A DNA stretch of 19,664 nt from a candidate division SR1 bacterium CG_4_9_14_3_um_filter_40_9 (GTDB taxonomy: Bacteria; Patescibacteriota; Gracilibacteria; Absconditabacterales; Absconditicoccaceae): positions 9,380 through 29,043 of the forward strand of contig PFWQ01000059.1 of the NCBI GenBank assembly GCA_002791215.1. The letters run 5' to 3'. The translations under genes and the position numbers were made by a program. The notes beneath the pieces are model-generated. The model was given only the letters and a program-made list of their open reading frames with translations, had not been told where the DNA came from and searched no databases. Numbering within the stretch: the stretch's first letter is position 1; each line of letters opens with the position of its first letter. Shown here piece by piece: positions 9,589 through 18,000 of this stretch.

Positions 9589-10344
9589 ATGAATAAGAAA
9601 TTATATAAAATAATTTTTTCTTCTTTTGGTGTGCTATTGATCGTAGCTGTTTTTTTTCTGGTAGATAATTTCCCTAGTGCTAATGCCGCTATCCGCGTAG
9701 CAGAAGCAGAGGTCGCAGTTCCCGCTGAACCCGTGTATGATTATTCCGCTGATGATTCGCTGCAAAAATATCTGAGCGTCGATACTCCTTTTATCGATTT
9801 GAATTATGTGCCTTGAGATTTGCTTCCCATAGATTCGGCATTTACCGCCAATAGTTCCAAAGCCTACAAGTTGAGAGAAGAAGCGTGAATCCAATTTGCT
9901 GATATGGCTCGACATTTTCGGAATGATTTCAAGGGCGATAAGTTATGGATAGCGAGTGCCTATAGAAGTAATGACCTACAAGAATATATGCTCAAAAAAT
10001 GATGTTCCCGTGTGAGATGTGCGCAAGCTGGTACCAGCGAGCATCAAGCTTGACTCGCTCTTGATCTTAAAGTGTTCACCAAAGGATGAAAATGATACAC
10101 CTTATATTCCGGGAATAGATATTATCAATGGTTTGCCGACAATGCGCATAAGCGAGGATTCCACAACACCTATCAGAAATGAATCGATGTCGATGGGCAG
10201 ATGGTAGAATGACGACATTGGAGATATATGTGAACATGATTGGCAACAAAACTTCGGGAGCAAGGGCAGACATTCGCTGAATATTACGATGAACTAACAA
10301 CTAAAAGTGAACAACTAACAATGGATTTCGACGGAATGCGTTAG
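9589..10344 (+). CDS. vanY: Membrane-anchored D-alanyl-D-alanine carboxypeptidase, VanY (peptidase M15B)
   Basis: A 251-residue protein predicted to remove the terminal D-alanine from peptidoglycan stem peptides outside the membrane. One hydrophobic helix at residues 7-27 forms an uncleaved anchor or signal, followed by a linker. The M15 domain shows SAYRS near 122, SEHQAGLALDL at 150-160 giving zinc ligands His152 and Asp159, and EGRHWRYMGTG with Glu207 and ligand His210. Both the glycine of SEHQAG and those of YMGTG are TGA. The start is ATG at 9589; an AAAGGG lies farther upstream than usual. The C-terminal tail LTTKSEQLTMDFDGMR is encoded partly by a 7-bp tandem repeat and extends beyond the expected end of the domain. 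It could equally be an L,D-type M15 peptidase. Confidence 0.87.
10292..10319 (+). repeat. 7-bp tandem repeat in the tail of the vanY gene
   Basis: Four heptamers AACTAAC, AACTAAA, AGTGAAC, AACTAAC encode ELTTKSEQLT just before the C-terminus. They have the same period as the rlmD heptamers but a different sequence. Confidence 0.75.
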
Positions 10345-10350
10345 CAAATC

Positions 10351-10448
10351 TCCAGCTTTGCTGGACTGTAGCTCCGTCTCGTTTCACTCGCCACCTCCTT
10401 TAAATCCCTTCCCTAAAGGCACCCCCTTTAAAAAGGGAGACAAGGAGG
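10351..10448. repeat. Nested hairpins between vanY and grpE
   Basis: TCCAGC-TTT-GCTGGA (10351-10365) lies just after the vanY stop. A larger inverted repeat CCTCCTT (10394-10400) with AAGGAGG (10442-10448) encloses CCCTTT/AAAGGG. No T tract follows the stems, so this is not a canonical terminator. It may be an intergenic repeat or leader structure for grpE. Confidence 0.5.
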
Positions 10449-10478
10449 ACAAAATTATTTACATTGTAATGTGTTGCT

Positions 10479-11087
10479 ATGACAAAAGACGATAAAAAAG
10501 ATAAATCTGACCTAGAAAAAAAGTTAGAAGAAATTCAGAAAGAGAAAGCGGAAAACGACGAAAAAGATGAAAAGGGTAAAAGGGACAAAAGTGTTGGGAC
10601 GGATGAAAAAATCCAGCAATTAGAAAAAGCTTTGCAGGAGCAGATGGAAATCACCAAAAGAGCTCAGCATGATTACATCAATCTCAAGCGGGACTTTGAT
10701 AGATATATGCAAAACATGAAAGAAAAATCAGCTTCTTTGGAAGTCGATACGCTTATTTCTGTCGTCAAAAAATTCCTTCCGTTTGTAGAAAATCTTAGAA
10801 AGTCGCTTATCGCTATCCCCGCAGATCAGCAAGAGAGTCCTTTCGTAAAATGACTCCAGATGATGTATGATAATTTTCTTAAAACTTTGGAATCATTTAA
10901 TATCAAACCTATCGAGTCTGTATGATTAGTGCCAGATTCATTAGTTCATGAGCCGGTTAGCATTCAGCCCGTAGAAGATGAAAAATTGAAATGAAAAATA
11001 GTCCAAGAATTCGAGAGAGGATTTGTGTATGAAAAAGATGGGGACAGAAGAGTAGTAGCTGCGAGTAAAGTCGTCGTCGGACAGTAA
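10479..11087 (+). CDS. grpE: GrpE nucleotide exchange factor
   Basis: A 202-residue GrpE, the cofactor that releases ADP from DnaK in the cytoplasm. A charged Lys/Glu-rich N-terminus (residues 1-45) leads into a long coiled coil (about 45-90, with the family-like AQHDYINLKRDFDRY). A helical part follows (FLPFVENLRKSL), then the C-terminal beta domain with EPVSIQP and GFVYEKDGDRRVVAASKVVVG. In-frame TGA codons at 10851, 10923 and 10992 are glycine; the first would remove the whole C-terminal domain under the standard code. dnaK and dnaJ are not next to it here; an EamA-type pseudogene follows after 18 bp. No strong Shine-Dalgarno precedes the ATG. Confidence 0.93.
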
Positions 11088-11105
11088 TTTATCTCATATA
11101 TTTCT

Positions 11106-11981
11106 ATGCGTAGAAAGTATCTCACTTGATTATTGTTGATTGTGCTAATGGCATTCTTGGGCTGATCAACTGGTATTTTTGCCAAAATCGCTTTAAGAGA
11201 AATTTCTCCTTTCTGATTTACATTTTTGAGATTCATTTTTGCGGCATTATTTATCGCGCCTTTTGTGATACATAAAATTTCCAAAACACATTTGATGAAA
11301 CTTTTTTTGCTCTCCTTATTCGCTGCATGAAATGTCATCTTATTCGCCTTCGGAATACAGTGGACAACCGTAACGTCTTCTTCCATCATCTATGTGTTGT
11401 CCCCTATCATGGCCTTATTGTTCTGATATATTTTCTTGAAGCACAAATTCGATAAACTGAATATTTTATGAATCATTCTTGGATTTCTCGGTGCTGTAGC
11501 TATCATATTATTGCCTGTGCTTTATACATGAGATTATGCCGTTTGATAATTGATTGGTAACCTCATCATAATAGCCGCCATGATATCATTTACCATATAT
11601 ACTGTCCGATCAAAATCTGCACAAAAAATATTCTCTCATGAAACGATAACTGCAGGATTCCTTTTTTGTAACACTTATAATCACCTGAATCATGTCATTC
11701 ATTCATCCACAGCAGATTGTCTCAGAAATAACGCACTTATCGACCTATGCCTGGCTGCTATTATTTTTGTAGGGTTAGCCTGAACAGGATTGCAGTATCT
11801 GCTTCAGCAGATCATCATCAAAAGAAATTCTTATGTTGATTGATCGTTATACCTTTATATTCAGCCTGTAGCAACTGTACTATTGGCAGTTCCGATTTTA
11901 CATGAAAAAATAACATATTTGTTCGTGATTGGTGCTGTTGTGACGCTTGTGGGCGTCTGGTTATCGTCTAGAAAGGCGTAA
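11106..11981 (+). pseudogene. EamA/DMT-family transporter, disrupted
   Basis: Ten-helix drug/metabolite transporter gene with two EamA halves, damaged in the second half. The first half (11106-11546) is intact: MRRKYLTGLLLIVLMAF and later helices, with TGA as glycine. A TAA at 11547 interrupts the frame between the halves, where the family has a polar glycine-containing turn before GNLIIIAAMISFTIYTV. Near 11661-11667, in a T run, the family-like sequence moves to the +1 frame (FFVTLIITGIMSFIHPQQ) and returns to the original frame near 11764-11768, in a second T run, before VGLAGTGLQYLL. The gene ends at TAA 11979. One nonsense change plus two compensating indels suggest decay. Assembly error in homopolymers could explain the indels but not the TAA. 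A truncated five-helix product from the first half might still be made. Confidence 0.8.
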
Positions 11982-12005
11982 ATTATGTTCGGGCAATAAA
12001 AATTC

Positions 12006-12281
12006 TTATGATGCTTTATTAAATGTTTGGGAGGCTTTCTCTGTTTGTCTTATTTCTTCTTCTATTCTCTTATTTTCTTTGCTTAATCTATTTCCTTCCT
12101 TGATGTGGAATGCTACTTTTCCGACAATATTCAGATTGTCTAAAAGGTCTTTGCTTCCACCACTTATGATTTCCCGTATTTTTTTGGTTCGTTTGTAGCT
12201 CGGCATATATTTCGCAGATACCGCTTCTGCGATTAGATCCTTTTTTTGATTTGACATAGCCAATGCGATTGATTGATCCAT
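12006..12281 (-). CDS. Small hypothetical protein behind a strong promoter, 91 residues
   Basis: ATG at 12281 to TAA at 12006. I recognise no family. The product is charged and mostly helical: MDQSIALAMSNQKK at the start, a basic segment SAKYMPSYKRTKKIRE, a short SGGSKD turn, and a C-terminal Lys/Glu-rich coiled-coil-like helix. It contains no TGA codon. The best support for expression is a consensus promoter and palindrome directly upstream (12316-12365). It converges on the broken transporter gene with 24 bp between them. A small DNA-binding or antitoxin-like regulator repressing its own promoter would fit the context but the protein itself does not prove it. Confidence 0.6.
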   Translation of the reverse strand: MDQSIALAMSNQKKDLIAEAVSAKYMPSYKRTKKIREIISGGSKDLLDNLNIVGKVAFHIKEGNRLSKENKRIEEEIRQTEKASQTFNKAS

Positions 12282-12315
12282 GAGTATAATTTAGTATGTA
12301 AAATTATCTATTCTT

Positions 12316-12365
12316 ATTATATCCGCTTTTTTATTTTTGTCAAATATTTGATACATCAAATATTT
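12316..12365 (-). promoter_or_regulatory. Consensus promoter with palindromic operator candidate
   Basis: On the minus strand, TTGACA (12338-12343) stands 16 bp before TATAAT (12316-12321), both perfect consensus. AAATATTTGA (12342-12351) and TCAAATATTT (12356-12365) form a perfect 10-bp inverted repeat with a 4-bp spacer, touching the -35 box. The transcript would start near 12309, about 28 nt before the ATG of the 91-residue gene. Confidence 0.75.
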
Positions 12366-12446
12366 CACCCGTAATTCAATCAAAATTATAAACCATGCTT
12401 TTGAAGGATTACGTGTCAAATTTCTAGAGACTTTTTGAATAATGGA

Positions 12447-12497
12447 AAAATGCTGACGGATTGCCACGCTTTGCTCGCAATGACAGGTCAGCATTTT
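12447..12497 (-). terminator. Terminator hairpin after the der-lspA-DUF3127 group
   Basis: AAAATGCTGAC (12447-12457) pairs perfectly with GTCAGCATTTT (12487-12497), 11 bp. The loop holds an inner ATTGC/GCAAT hairpin and a TGTCATTGCGAGC-like sequence seen in many bacterial intergenic repeats. On the minus strand the stem is followed by TTTTT, 20 bp after the stop of the DUF3127-like gene. Confidence 0.7.
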
Positions 12498-12518
12498 ATG
12501 TAAGTATTGAATTCCTTA

Positions 12519-12845
12519 CTAGAATGGGAGGTCGTCGGTTGGTTGTTTTGCTGGTTTAGCTGCGCTTCCTGCGCCTGCTTCCAATCTCCATCCAGTGATG
12601 CTGTTGAACCATCTTCCTGCTTGAGTTTTTGATTCGTTTGTTCTGGTGTTGATGTGAACAGTGATAAGATCACCAACTTTCACATTGCTGAGAAGTTCAA
12701 TCTTGTCTTTGAAGAAATCTACCGCCAATCCTCATTTAAACTCTCTGTCAGTTTCTTCCTCCAAAACGATAGTCTGTTTTTCTAACCCATTTGCGCCAAT
12801 AGTTTCCTTTGGTCCAATGAATTTTACGGTTCCTGTGTACTGCAT
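12519..12845 (-). CDS. DUF3127-like small OB-type protein (SSB-like)
   Basis: A 108-residue protein starting MQYTGTVKFIGPKETIG. The middle has GLAVDFFKDKIELLSNVKVGDLITVHINTRTNE, and the C-terminal third GRWFNSITGWRLE is followed by a short linker and the acidic tail TDDLPF. The layout of a short beta barrel plus an Asp-Asp-Leu-Pro-Phe end resembles single-stranded DNA-binding proteins, whose acidic tail recruits partners. The core resembles the DUF3127 family, which looks OB-fold-like. One in-frame TGA at 12734 (coding strand, GG) is glycine. It is the last gene of the der-lspA group, 94 bp after lspA, with a heptamer repeat in that gap. A role in DNA replication or repair is inference; classical SSB is longer. 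Confidence 0.75.
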
Positions 12846-12877
12846 GATATTTTTTGATAAGGTATAAAACATAGTAG

Positions 12878-12912
12878 TAGAAAGTACAAAGTGGAAAATA
12901 CAAAACACAAAA
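12878..12912. repeat. 7-bp degenerate tandem repeat between lspA and the DUF3127-like gene
   Basis: Five heptamers on the plus strand: TAGAAAG, TACAAAG, TGGAAAA, TACAAAA, CACAAAA. Non-coding, in the 94-bp gap between lspA and the DUF3127-like gene. Confidence 0.7.
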
Positions 12913-12939
12913 CTCTGTCATTTCTGTGGTGAGGTGACT

Positions 12940-13383
12940 TTATGTTTTTAATTTCTTTTTTCAAGGCCAGATTTCCTTGATGATAAATAGGATTATTCAT
13001 ATATTGAGAAATACGTCTGCGATATTGAAGATTGGGAAATCCCATATTCTGATGTTGATGAAATCTCTTACTCCTCAAAACCATAATCTATCCATAAGGT
13101 TCCCCAAAGCCCCTGCTATCAAAAATCCGGCGATGATGATATTGATGTATCCACGGTAATAGATGACAAAAAACAATACGAGCGCAACGAGTGAGATGAC
13201 TATGGTAATGATGAGCGGCAACCCCATGGATCGTGCGATACCAAGGTTGAAACTCGGGTCGATGACTGCTATTTCTTTTCCAAATTGCAGATCATAAAAG
13301 AAATACTTACTTGCCACATCTATGATGAGTAGCAGTACGGTGATCATGATGAATTTCGTGACGTGTTTTCTGCTAAGTAGCAT
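12940..13383 (-). CDS. lspA: Lipoprotein signal peptidase (signal peptidase II)
   Basis: A 147-residue inner-membrane aspartic peptidase that cleaves prolipoprotein signal peptides. Four hydrophobic helices are visible: about residues 10-28 (FIMITVLLLIIDVASKYFF, with the first conserved Asp-x-x-x-Lys region), 52-78, 82-98 and 125-140. The two catalytic aspartates lie in GNLMDRLWFGG and in FNIADVF. The glycine after DRLWF and the one in LNIG are TGA, so under the standard code the gene would stop before the second catalytic Asp. Start is ATG at 13383, 7 bp after four 10-bp repeats. It lies 54 bp downstream of der and is probably cotranscribed with it. Lgt is not seen nearby. Confidence 0.93.
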
Positions 13384-13390
13384 GAATAGG

Positions 13391-13430
13391 TCGTTAAAAA
13401 TTGTTAAAAGTCGTTAAAAATCGTTAAAAA
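13391..13430 (-). repeat. 10-bp repeat x4 immediately upstream of lspA
   Basis: Four direct 10-bp units, TCGTTAAAAA, TTGTTAAAAG, TCGTTAAAAA, TCGTTAAAAA (plus strand). On the coding strand these read as an array of TTTTTAAC motifs ending 7 bp before the lspA ATG. The same array stands 8 bp before the der ATG. Confidence 0.9.
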
Positions 13431-13437
13431 TGGAAGT

Positions 13438-14862
13438 TTATGATTTTCTGCTTGCAGACCTCGTTTTGAATCTCTTTATTCTCTCTTCATATTTTGATTT
13501 TCTTTGGACATCTCTTTGTTCGTCTTTAGGTTTGCTTTGCTCTTCTTCATTCCTTTCTTTGAACTTTATCACGAGCGGAGCTCAGATGAAACTAAAATGT
13601 TTCCTTAAAGAGTTGTCTATCCGTTGTTTGAAGGCGAAATTGGCTCTGTCTTTGTGGTTTACGAACGCCATGAAGGTCGGTGCATCGATGTCTGTCTGCG
13701 TGATGTAGAGGATTTTGCAGATTTTATTTTTTGGGAATCTTGGTGGTCTGCTGAGATATTCTTGGTTGATGACTTTGTTGAGCTTGTTGGTATCGATTCT
13801 CTTGTTCATTTCTCTGTTCACTAGCGTGATGAGCGCCATCATTTCTTTTATTCCCTTGCCTGTTGCCGCGACTATCGGGATGATAGGTATGTATTTGGCG
13901 AAACTGAGATATGCTTGGATAGTTTTTATCATAGCATCACTCTGTTTCTTGTTGATGAGATCGGTTTTGTTGAGTCCTATAATGATCGGTAATCCCACAT
14001 GATTTATCTCTTCCAATAGTGTCATGTCCCTGTGCGAAAGCCCTTCGGTGCAGTCTATCAGAAAAAGCACTACCGGTCTGATGAATTTTAGCATATCGAG
14101 TGTTTTCTGATAGGCGATTTTTTCGATACCGTGCATGCTTGCCTTCTTTTTTATCCCTGCGGTGTCGTAAATTGCGTACTTGCGCCCATCATAATTAAAA
14201 GCTCCGATGACGTAGTCACGCGTAGTCCCTGATATATTTTCTACTTTAGAGAGTTCTTTTCCGACGAAAGTGTTAAGTAATGTCGACTTTCCTACATTCG
14301 GTTTTCCGAGAATCGCAATTCAGGTCGAAAGTCATCAAGTCGAAGGTCATCAGGTCGAAGGTTTTTTGTACCTTGCTCATAATTTTACTATCAGATTTTG
14401 CAATTCTTCCAGATTTCTTGCATTTTTTGCACTTATGCCGATGATATGTTCAAATCCTAGACTGTAGTAGTCAGCTATCGCCAGACTTGTCTGGGATTCT
14501 TTCCATTTGATGTCGAGTTTGTTGATGATGAGTATGGTCCCCGCTTGTTTATGCTTTTCTCTGATATATTGAGCGATATGCTGTTCTTTGGCAGTAACGC
14601 CCACTTTGTCATCAATCATGAAGAGCAGGAGGTCAGATTCGTCTATTATTCTTTTGATAAACGGCCGTTCGGATTTGAAATCCAATAACCCCGGACTATC
14701 AGCAAAAATGACCTGGCCCAGTCAGTCGATCTGGGTCGTGTGCTGGATGATATCTCTTGTTGTACCTGGAATATCGGTGACAATTGCCCTAAACTGGCCA
14801 ATGAGCCTATTGAAAAGCGTTGATTTTCCAACGTTCGTCGACCCGACTAATCCTATAATCAT
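13438..14862 (-). CDS. der: Ribosome-assembly GTPase Der (EngA)
   Basis: A 474-residue double-G-domain GTPase needed for 50S subunit assembly. Domain 1: [20 protein letters not shown] at the start (usual family G1 is GRPNVGKS), FADSPGLL as G3, NKLD as G4. Domain 2: [45 protein letters not shown]. The C-terminal KH-like domain has [23 protein letters not shown], and ends in a basic tail. TGA supplies glycines, for example in the linker between domains. That linker contains a 15-bp repeat encoding Pro-Ser-Thr-Gly-Gly (14323-14361). DSPG in place of DTPG in domain 1 is mildly unusual. ATG at 14862 lies 8 bp after four 10-bp repeats; lspA follows after 54 bp. Divergent from the PKD-protein gene. 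Confidence 0.95.
14323..14361 (-). repeat. 15-bp coding minisatellite (PSTGG units) in the der linker
   Basis: Two full units plus 9 bp of RGTCGAARGTCATCA (plus strand). Read in der it gives KPSTGGPSTGGLSTG, in exactly the phase used in rlmD, with the glycines from TGA. It lies in the flexible linker between the two GTPase domains. Confidence 0.92.
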
Positions 14863-14870
14863 AAAAAATT

Positions 14871-14910
14871 GTTAAAAATCGTTAAAAATGGTTAAAAATT
14901 GTTAAAAATC
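14871..14910 (-). repeat. 10-bp repeat x4 immediately upstream of der
   Basis: Four direct units GTTAAAAATC, GTTAAAAATG, GTTAAAAATT, GTTAAAAATC (plus strand). They end 8 bp before the der ATG. They are followed upstream by a small GTGCT/AGCAC hairpin (14918-14930). Confidence 0.9.
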
Positions 14911-14939
14911 GTAATATGTGCTGAAAGCACTTTATTGTT

Positions 14940-14967
14940 TTGCAAAATGAATGCAAATACTTATATT
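14940..14967 (+). promoter_or_regulatory. Promoter TTGCAA-16-TATATT for the PKD protein gene
   Basis: TTGCAA (14940-14945) is 16 bp from TATATT (14962-14967), predicting a leader of about 29 nt before ATG 15003. The same spacing and TTGCA core recur at 3057 and 19595. A TTGCAT on the opposite strand (around 14950) may serve der but its -10 match is weak. Confidence 0.6.
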
Positions 14968-15002
14968 TTGCTCGATATTTTTATTCATTTTTTCGTTGTT
15001 GA

Positions 15003-18000
15003 ATGAAAAATATATTCCTGCCATGTAGGAATTCAAAAAATTCCTACTCAGCTTCGCTGGATAGAAGCGACGTTACTTCGAAAACTCGAAGCCAGCGTCT
15101 TCTTCTATATCGCTATTTCAAATTTCTGTGTGTGTGTTTCATCCTCTCCGCAGCTTCTTTATGGATGGTTTTTTCGGCAGGCTGAGTGCCAACTGATTAT
15201 TATGCTAACTATGCTATCAGCGATGATCGAGATGCAACCTTATGATTGTTCGTAGAAATCGAATCTGAAATGAGTACTACTCAGGGGCAAAATCTTCCAG
15301 CAAAGTTTGGTATTTTAAATACACACTTCAATGTCCTATTCCCCAAATTCCCTCAGGATTATGCTTTCGCTGTCACCTATAATCAATGTTTGAGTTTGAG
15401 TAGTCAGTTAGCGGCTTTGTCATATCAAGATCCTACGTTCAAGCCATTATTAGGTCAGTATAAATCTAATTGCTATAAGCCATTCACCGATATCCTTAAA
15501 AAAGTTAATTCTTCATATACCGTGGTGCCAAAGGCTAAGGCTTCTCCTATGAGTTGACCATCTCCATTGACGGTGACCTTTGATGCAAGAGGCAGTATTG
15601 ATCCTTCCGATGAGACTATTCCTTCTTCAAATTTCTTCTGGTATTATAGAGACGTTGATGGAACTGATAAAACTATAGGCAATGGACCTGTTGTAAATTA
15701 TGTTTTCGCAGAGCCTTGAAATTATCTTGTGCATCTTACCGTGAGAAGTTCAAATAATCTTCCTCCCCAGTGAATCTTTGATGGAGAAAAAACCATGTCA
15801 ATCGATGTAACTCCGAAGACCGCTATTATCTCTATCTATACCAATGGACAGAGAATGACCAAGGACAGCAAGATAAAAATATGAACACAAGAGGCTGAAA
15901 GATGAGTGGTATTTGATGCTTCGGCTACGATTCCTATGTGATGAAGACAGCTGATGTCTCATCATCGAGAGATTACATCAAAAGATGGATTTACATATAC
16001 GAAAGACGGCGATGGTGCTCCTGGTATCGTCAGACTTGCTTTACCTGGACAAGGGGAATTCAAGATTGCATTAACTACTACTGACAATGAAACCAATAAG
16101 GTCACAGAAACATATTCTCTCGTGGTTTCCGATCCGATTGCTATCATCAAACAAAGTCCGGACAAATGAAATACTTCCAGCACTTTCACGTTTGATGCCA
16201 ATGCCTCCTATTCAGTTTTATCGCAACTTAGGCTTTATACCTGGGAAATTTTTGATCAAGAAGCAAATAAGATAGAAGTGTACCAGTGAAAATCCATCAA
16301 GCAAAACTTTAAAGAGCCTGGCTCATATACTGTCAAACTTACCGTCGAAGATCAACAGGCACAAACCAATTTTGATACTGTGCAGATAGTCGTGGATTCT
16401 ACTGATCCGATTGCTCAGTTTGAAATGAAGCCAACCAATGAGTGGCTTTATCCTTCAAGATTCACTCTTGACGCATCTATTTCATCCGATGTGGATGTGA
16501 CTAATGGATTTGACCAATTGACCTATGAACGGGTATTTCCGGAAGAACTTAAAGCGAATATCATCGAATCTCAAAATACCAATGAAACCGTTATCGCTGA
16601 ATTTAATGGCGTGGGGAAATACAAAGTGAAACTTGTCGTGAAAGATCAATATGGCAAGATGGCTGAAATAGAAAAAGATCTGGAAATCAAATCTACTCTT
16701 AGGCCTGAGATTGATATTATGCCTGTTGCTACGTATCGATGAAATCCAGTTAATCTTACTGTGAGATCAAATGAACCTATTATAAATTATCAATGGGATT
16801 TTGGCGATGGAACAAAAAATTCTTTGCAGGTTGCCAACATCACCCATGTATACAGAAAAACCGGCGTATATACGGTCAAGCTCTCTGTAGATGGCGCGAA
16901 TGGAAATAGGAATGAAGTCAGCAGATTGGTATTTATCTGAGAAAAGGATTACCCCGTTGCTGGATTTGTCGTGTATGATAAGCAGGGTGTCGCATTTACG
17001 CAAAATACAACGTGTACGGATATTGACTCCGATGCTTCGGAGGAAGCTGCTGCTTATCAGATCGATAGATATCAAGACATCAAAGTAGATCCTTCCTTGT
17101 CTGTGAATTCCAAATGAGCGGCTACTGATCTTGCTTTCTATTTCCAGCCAGGATGAAAAGAAATATATAAGCAAACTGATTTTTCTTATAAGTTCGACGA
17201 AATGTGATGTCAGTTTATAGATCTGACTGCCGAAGATACTGCTGTGTGAAAAAATAGTAAAGTAAGAGTTTGGTTCAAAGTCGTCAATGCTTTGCCTAGA
17301 TTGGATAATGTGGTTCTGCTTTTCCCTCAATATGGAAATGAAATGGGTGTCGGATTTAATGAAAATCAGGTGAAAGATATTTTCAATGATACTTTCGATC
17401 CTTTGATTGTAAAAGTGAGTGCTACAATGCCTGTCGATCCTGACGGGAACATCTCTTATTTCAAACGATACTATTATTATAAAGATGATCCAAATAGAGT
17501 TTTGGAGACTAAGATCACTCCGAGTAATGTTCCTTATGCCTTTTTCTCCTTGCCGAGAATTGCTGGAGAATTCATGTTTGGCGTCATGATGTATGATAAT
17601 GATGATGGGAAACAAAGCAGTGAAGAGATTGTCGGCAATGGGCCTATCGTATTTTTTCCTCCTGATGCCAGCAAACCGGATGTGCCATTAGTTACGCTCA
17701 AATCCAATCAGGCTTCCGCAGAAGTCGGCGATGAAATAACTTTTGATGTCGTTTCCAAAATCATTTCTGACAGACCTGATTTTGTGAAGGAAAGGACTAT
17801 TTATTATGATTTCGATGGTGATGGGACTCGGGATTTGATTACCAAACAAGATCGTGTCACCTATGCTTATGATAAGCCGAGCGATGAGGCATTGTGATGA
17901 TATACTCCTAGAGCGTCAGTACTCTATAGATGATATAGAGGTGTTTCCAATGGGTGAAAAATCATCATCAAGAATTGATTGAAGCCTAAGCTATTGTATG

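Noticed and set aside
12291..12494. Possible 67-codon minus-strand gene
   Set aside because: It overlaps the terminator hairpin, the palindrome and the consensus promoter; the encoded sequence derives from the intergenic repeat.
16767..17615. Long open frame of 282 codons on the minus strand
   Set aside because: It lies fully antisense to the PKD protein, has low-complexity Ile/Ser-rich content and no family features; it is a shadow of that gene.
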